NCBI GenBank assembly: GCA_005888925.1
Contig: VBCP01000068.1
Span: 1 to 41,106, forward strand
DNA: 41,106 bases
Source: Betaproteobacteria bacterium
GTDB taxonomy: Bacteria; Pseudomonadota; Gammaproteobacteria; Burkholderiales; SG8-39
Reading direction: 5' to 3'
This document shows positions 40,085 through 41,106 of the stretch, piece by piece. Position 1 is the stretch's first letter. Each line of letters opens with the position of its first letter. The notes under the pieces are model-generated. The model was not told the origin of the DNA. It made no database searches and saw nothing but the letters and a program-made list of their open reading frames with translations. The translations under genes were made by a program, and so were the position numbers.

Positions 40085-40696
40085 CTAGAGCGGCCGGATC
40101 TGCACCTTGCGCCACTTGATCGGGCCGCCTTCGACACCCTTCACGCCGGGTCCGTACTGCAGCGCGAATGGCCCGGACGCGTGCTTGCTGTCCTGCACGC
40201 TGACTGTCTGCACGCCGTTCAGCTTCACCGTGAGCTGGTTGCCCTTCGCGCTGATCTCGTAGGTGTTCCATTTGCCGCCCGCCTTGTTGACGATCGGCAC
40301 GGGAACGGCGGCGACGTCGACGATCGCGCCCGTACCGTACTTCGGCTCGGGGCGGATATCCCAGATGTTGACCTCGTAGCAGGTTGCGGCGCCCACTTTC
40401 GCCGGATCGGCGCAGCGGAGGAAAACACCGCTGTTGGTATCCGTCGCGGCCCAGAATTCGGCGCGGATCTCGAAATCCCCGTAGGCATTCTTCGAGACGA
40501 GATAGCCGCCCTTGCCTTTGTCGGCAACGATCGCGCCGCCTTCGGCGCGCCAGTTGGCGTCGCCCAAGCGGCTGAAATTCTCGAGGCCCTTGTCGCCGTC
40601 CACCAACGTCTCCCAGCCCATGCCCGGGATGCGCATCTGCGCGCAGCCCGCCACCGCAACGACGAACGCAGCCGCAGCGAAACCGTACCGTTTCAT
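40085..40696 (-). CDS. DUF1080 (3-keto-disaccharide hydrolase-like) lipoprotein
   Basis: 203 residues. Lipoprotein signal with lipobox VAGC (Cys at about 18). The concanavalin-like DUF1080 core follows: LVDGDKGLENFSRLGDANWR, GGYLVSKNAYGDFEIRAEFW, TDTNSGVFLRCADP, CYEVNIWDIRPEP and WNTYEISAKGNQLTVKLNGV, ending IKWRKVQIRPL. Family members cleave 3-keto-glycosides or bind glycans at the cell surface. GGAGG lies 5 nt upstream of ATG 40696. Confidence 0.9.
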   Translation of the reverse strand: MKRYGFAAAAFVVAVAGCAQMRIPGMGWETLVDGDKGLENFSRLGDANWRAEGGAIVADKGKGGYLVSKNAYGDFEIRAEFWAATDTNSGVFLRCADPAKVGAATCYEVNIWDIRPEPKYGTGAIVDVAAVPVPIVNKAGGKWNTYEISAKGNQLTVKLNGVQTVSVQDSKHASGPFALQYGPGVKGVEGGPIKWRKVQIRPL

Positions 40697-40726
40697 GGTC
40701 CCCTCCTCCTCTGTGAAACGCTGATT

Positions 40727-41106
40727 CTAAGCCGGCTGATAGCGCGCGATGCGCTGGCGCGTCTCGCGCATGTCGTCGCCGCGCAGCTCCCGCAGCGCGT
40801 AGCCGACGAAGGCTGCGGTCACGTCCTTGCGCCAGTAGAGGTCGAGGTCGGCGTTGTCCATCGGCTTCGCCCGCGACGCAACCAGGCGCCCGGCTTCGGC
40901 GATCACCTCGTCCGTTAGTTGTTTGCCCTTGAGGAATTGGTTCGCCGAATCCACTAAAAAAGGCCGCGAGGCCACTGCACCGAGCGCGATGCGCGCATTG
41001 TCGTCGTGCATCGCGGCGGCGACGCCCAGCACCGGGAAGTCGAACGCGCCGCGGCGCCGCAGCTTCCAGTAGGTACTGGGCACGTTCTCGAACCGCACCT
41101 CGGTGA
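40727..41106 (-). CDS. FAD-binding subunit of a molybdenum hydroxylase, C-terminal part (runs off window)
   Basis: The last 126 codons of a xanthine dehydrogenase/CO dehydrogenase-type medium (FAD) subunit. STYWKLRRRGAFDFPVLGVA is the family signature that opens the C-terminal domain; RIALGAVASRPFLVDSAN and YWRKDVTAAFVGYALRE follow, giving the usual end (ADxxxYWRKxxxxAxV). Such subunits pass electrons from the molybdenum subunit to an acceptor in hydroxylation of heteroaromatics, aldehydes or aromatic acyl-CoAs. The start is beyond the edge. Confidence 0.85.
   Translation of the reverse strand, partial: TEVRFENVPSTYWKLRRRGAFDFPVLGVAAAMHDDNARIALGAVASRPFLVDSANQFLKGKQLTDEVIAEAGRLVASRAKPMDNADLDLYWRKDVTAAFVGYALRELRGDDMRETRQRIARYQPA

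Noticed and set aside
1..41106. tRNA, rRNA, riboswitch, integrase or intact insertion sequence
   Set aside because: None recognised on reading either strand; a covariance-model scan was not possible here.

Overview
The window reads as a piece of a high-GC betaproteobacterial chromosome, most likely Burkholderiales or a close uncultured soil or water relative. The evidence is uniform GC-rich codon use, very tight gene packing, many GTG starts overlapping upstream stops, and above all six loci for Bug/TctC-type periplasmic solute receptors, a family expanded in Burkholderiales. No rRNA, tRNA, CRISPR array, prophage or intact insertion sequence was seen. Taxonomy is inferred from content only.

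Layout, left to right. 1-2028: edge of an alpha/beta hydrolase, a frame-broken Bug receptor and a PHB-depolymerase-like esterase. 1996-8708: an aromatic catabolic block with a two-domain extradiol-type (VOC) dioxygenase, divergent from a Rieske oxygenase alpha subunit, a glutamine-synthetase-like ligase, a Bug receptor, an aldo/keto reductase and an EamA transporter. 8705-14678: a second catabolic block with a minus-strand MarR / EthD-like / cupin / HpaB-like hydroxylase / DUF2848 / MAPEG operon, divergent from an FAD monooxygenase and a Bug receptor. 14682-20093: an unknown small protein and a very large PAS/GAF/GGDEF/EAL c-di-GMP sensor split by one in-frame TAG. 20230-23984: polysaccharide deacetylase plus LVIVD beta-propeller, divergent from a 30-codon Bug remnant, an alpha/beta hydrolase and an SDR. 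24038-27202: a membrane CHASE/PAS/GAF/GGDEF/EAL protein. 27189-29391: a Bug receptor divergent from a frame-broken lactonase-type amidohydrolase, and a cupin. 29402-33687: a minus-strand run of YcaQ-like glycosylase, HExxH protein, MTHFR-like protein and methyltransferase-like protein. 33798-39095: cystathionine beta-synthase, a cystathionine gamma-lyase/synthase, an M28 peptidase, an aldo/keto reductase and a PerM-type permease. 39122-41106: a Bug receptor, a DUF1080 lipoprotein and the end of a molybdenum-hydroxylase FAD subunit.

How the genes may work together: the first two-thirds are several small aromatic-degradation modules, each with its own Bug receptor, while no TctA/TctB membrane partners lie in the window. 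Two large c-di-GMP proteins sit among them. The right third has a sulfur/one-carbon flavour (transsulfuration pair divergent from MTHFR-like and methyltransferase-like genes).

Structural points worth attention: four genes or loci carry lesions (two frameshifting internal deletions of about 38 nt, one nonsense codon, one near-complete internal deletion), which are either decay or assembly error; four divergent gene pairs have start codons only 20-25 nt apart with a symmetric -10-like core between them, suggesting bidirectional leaderless promoters; and two genes seem to need non-standard start codons (CTG, ATT).
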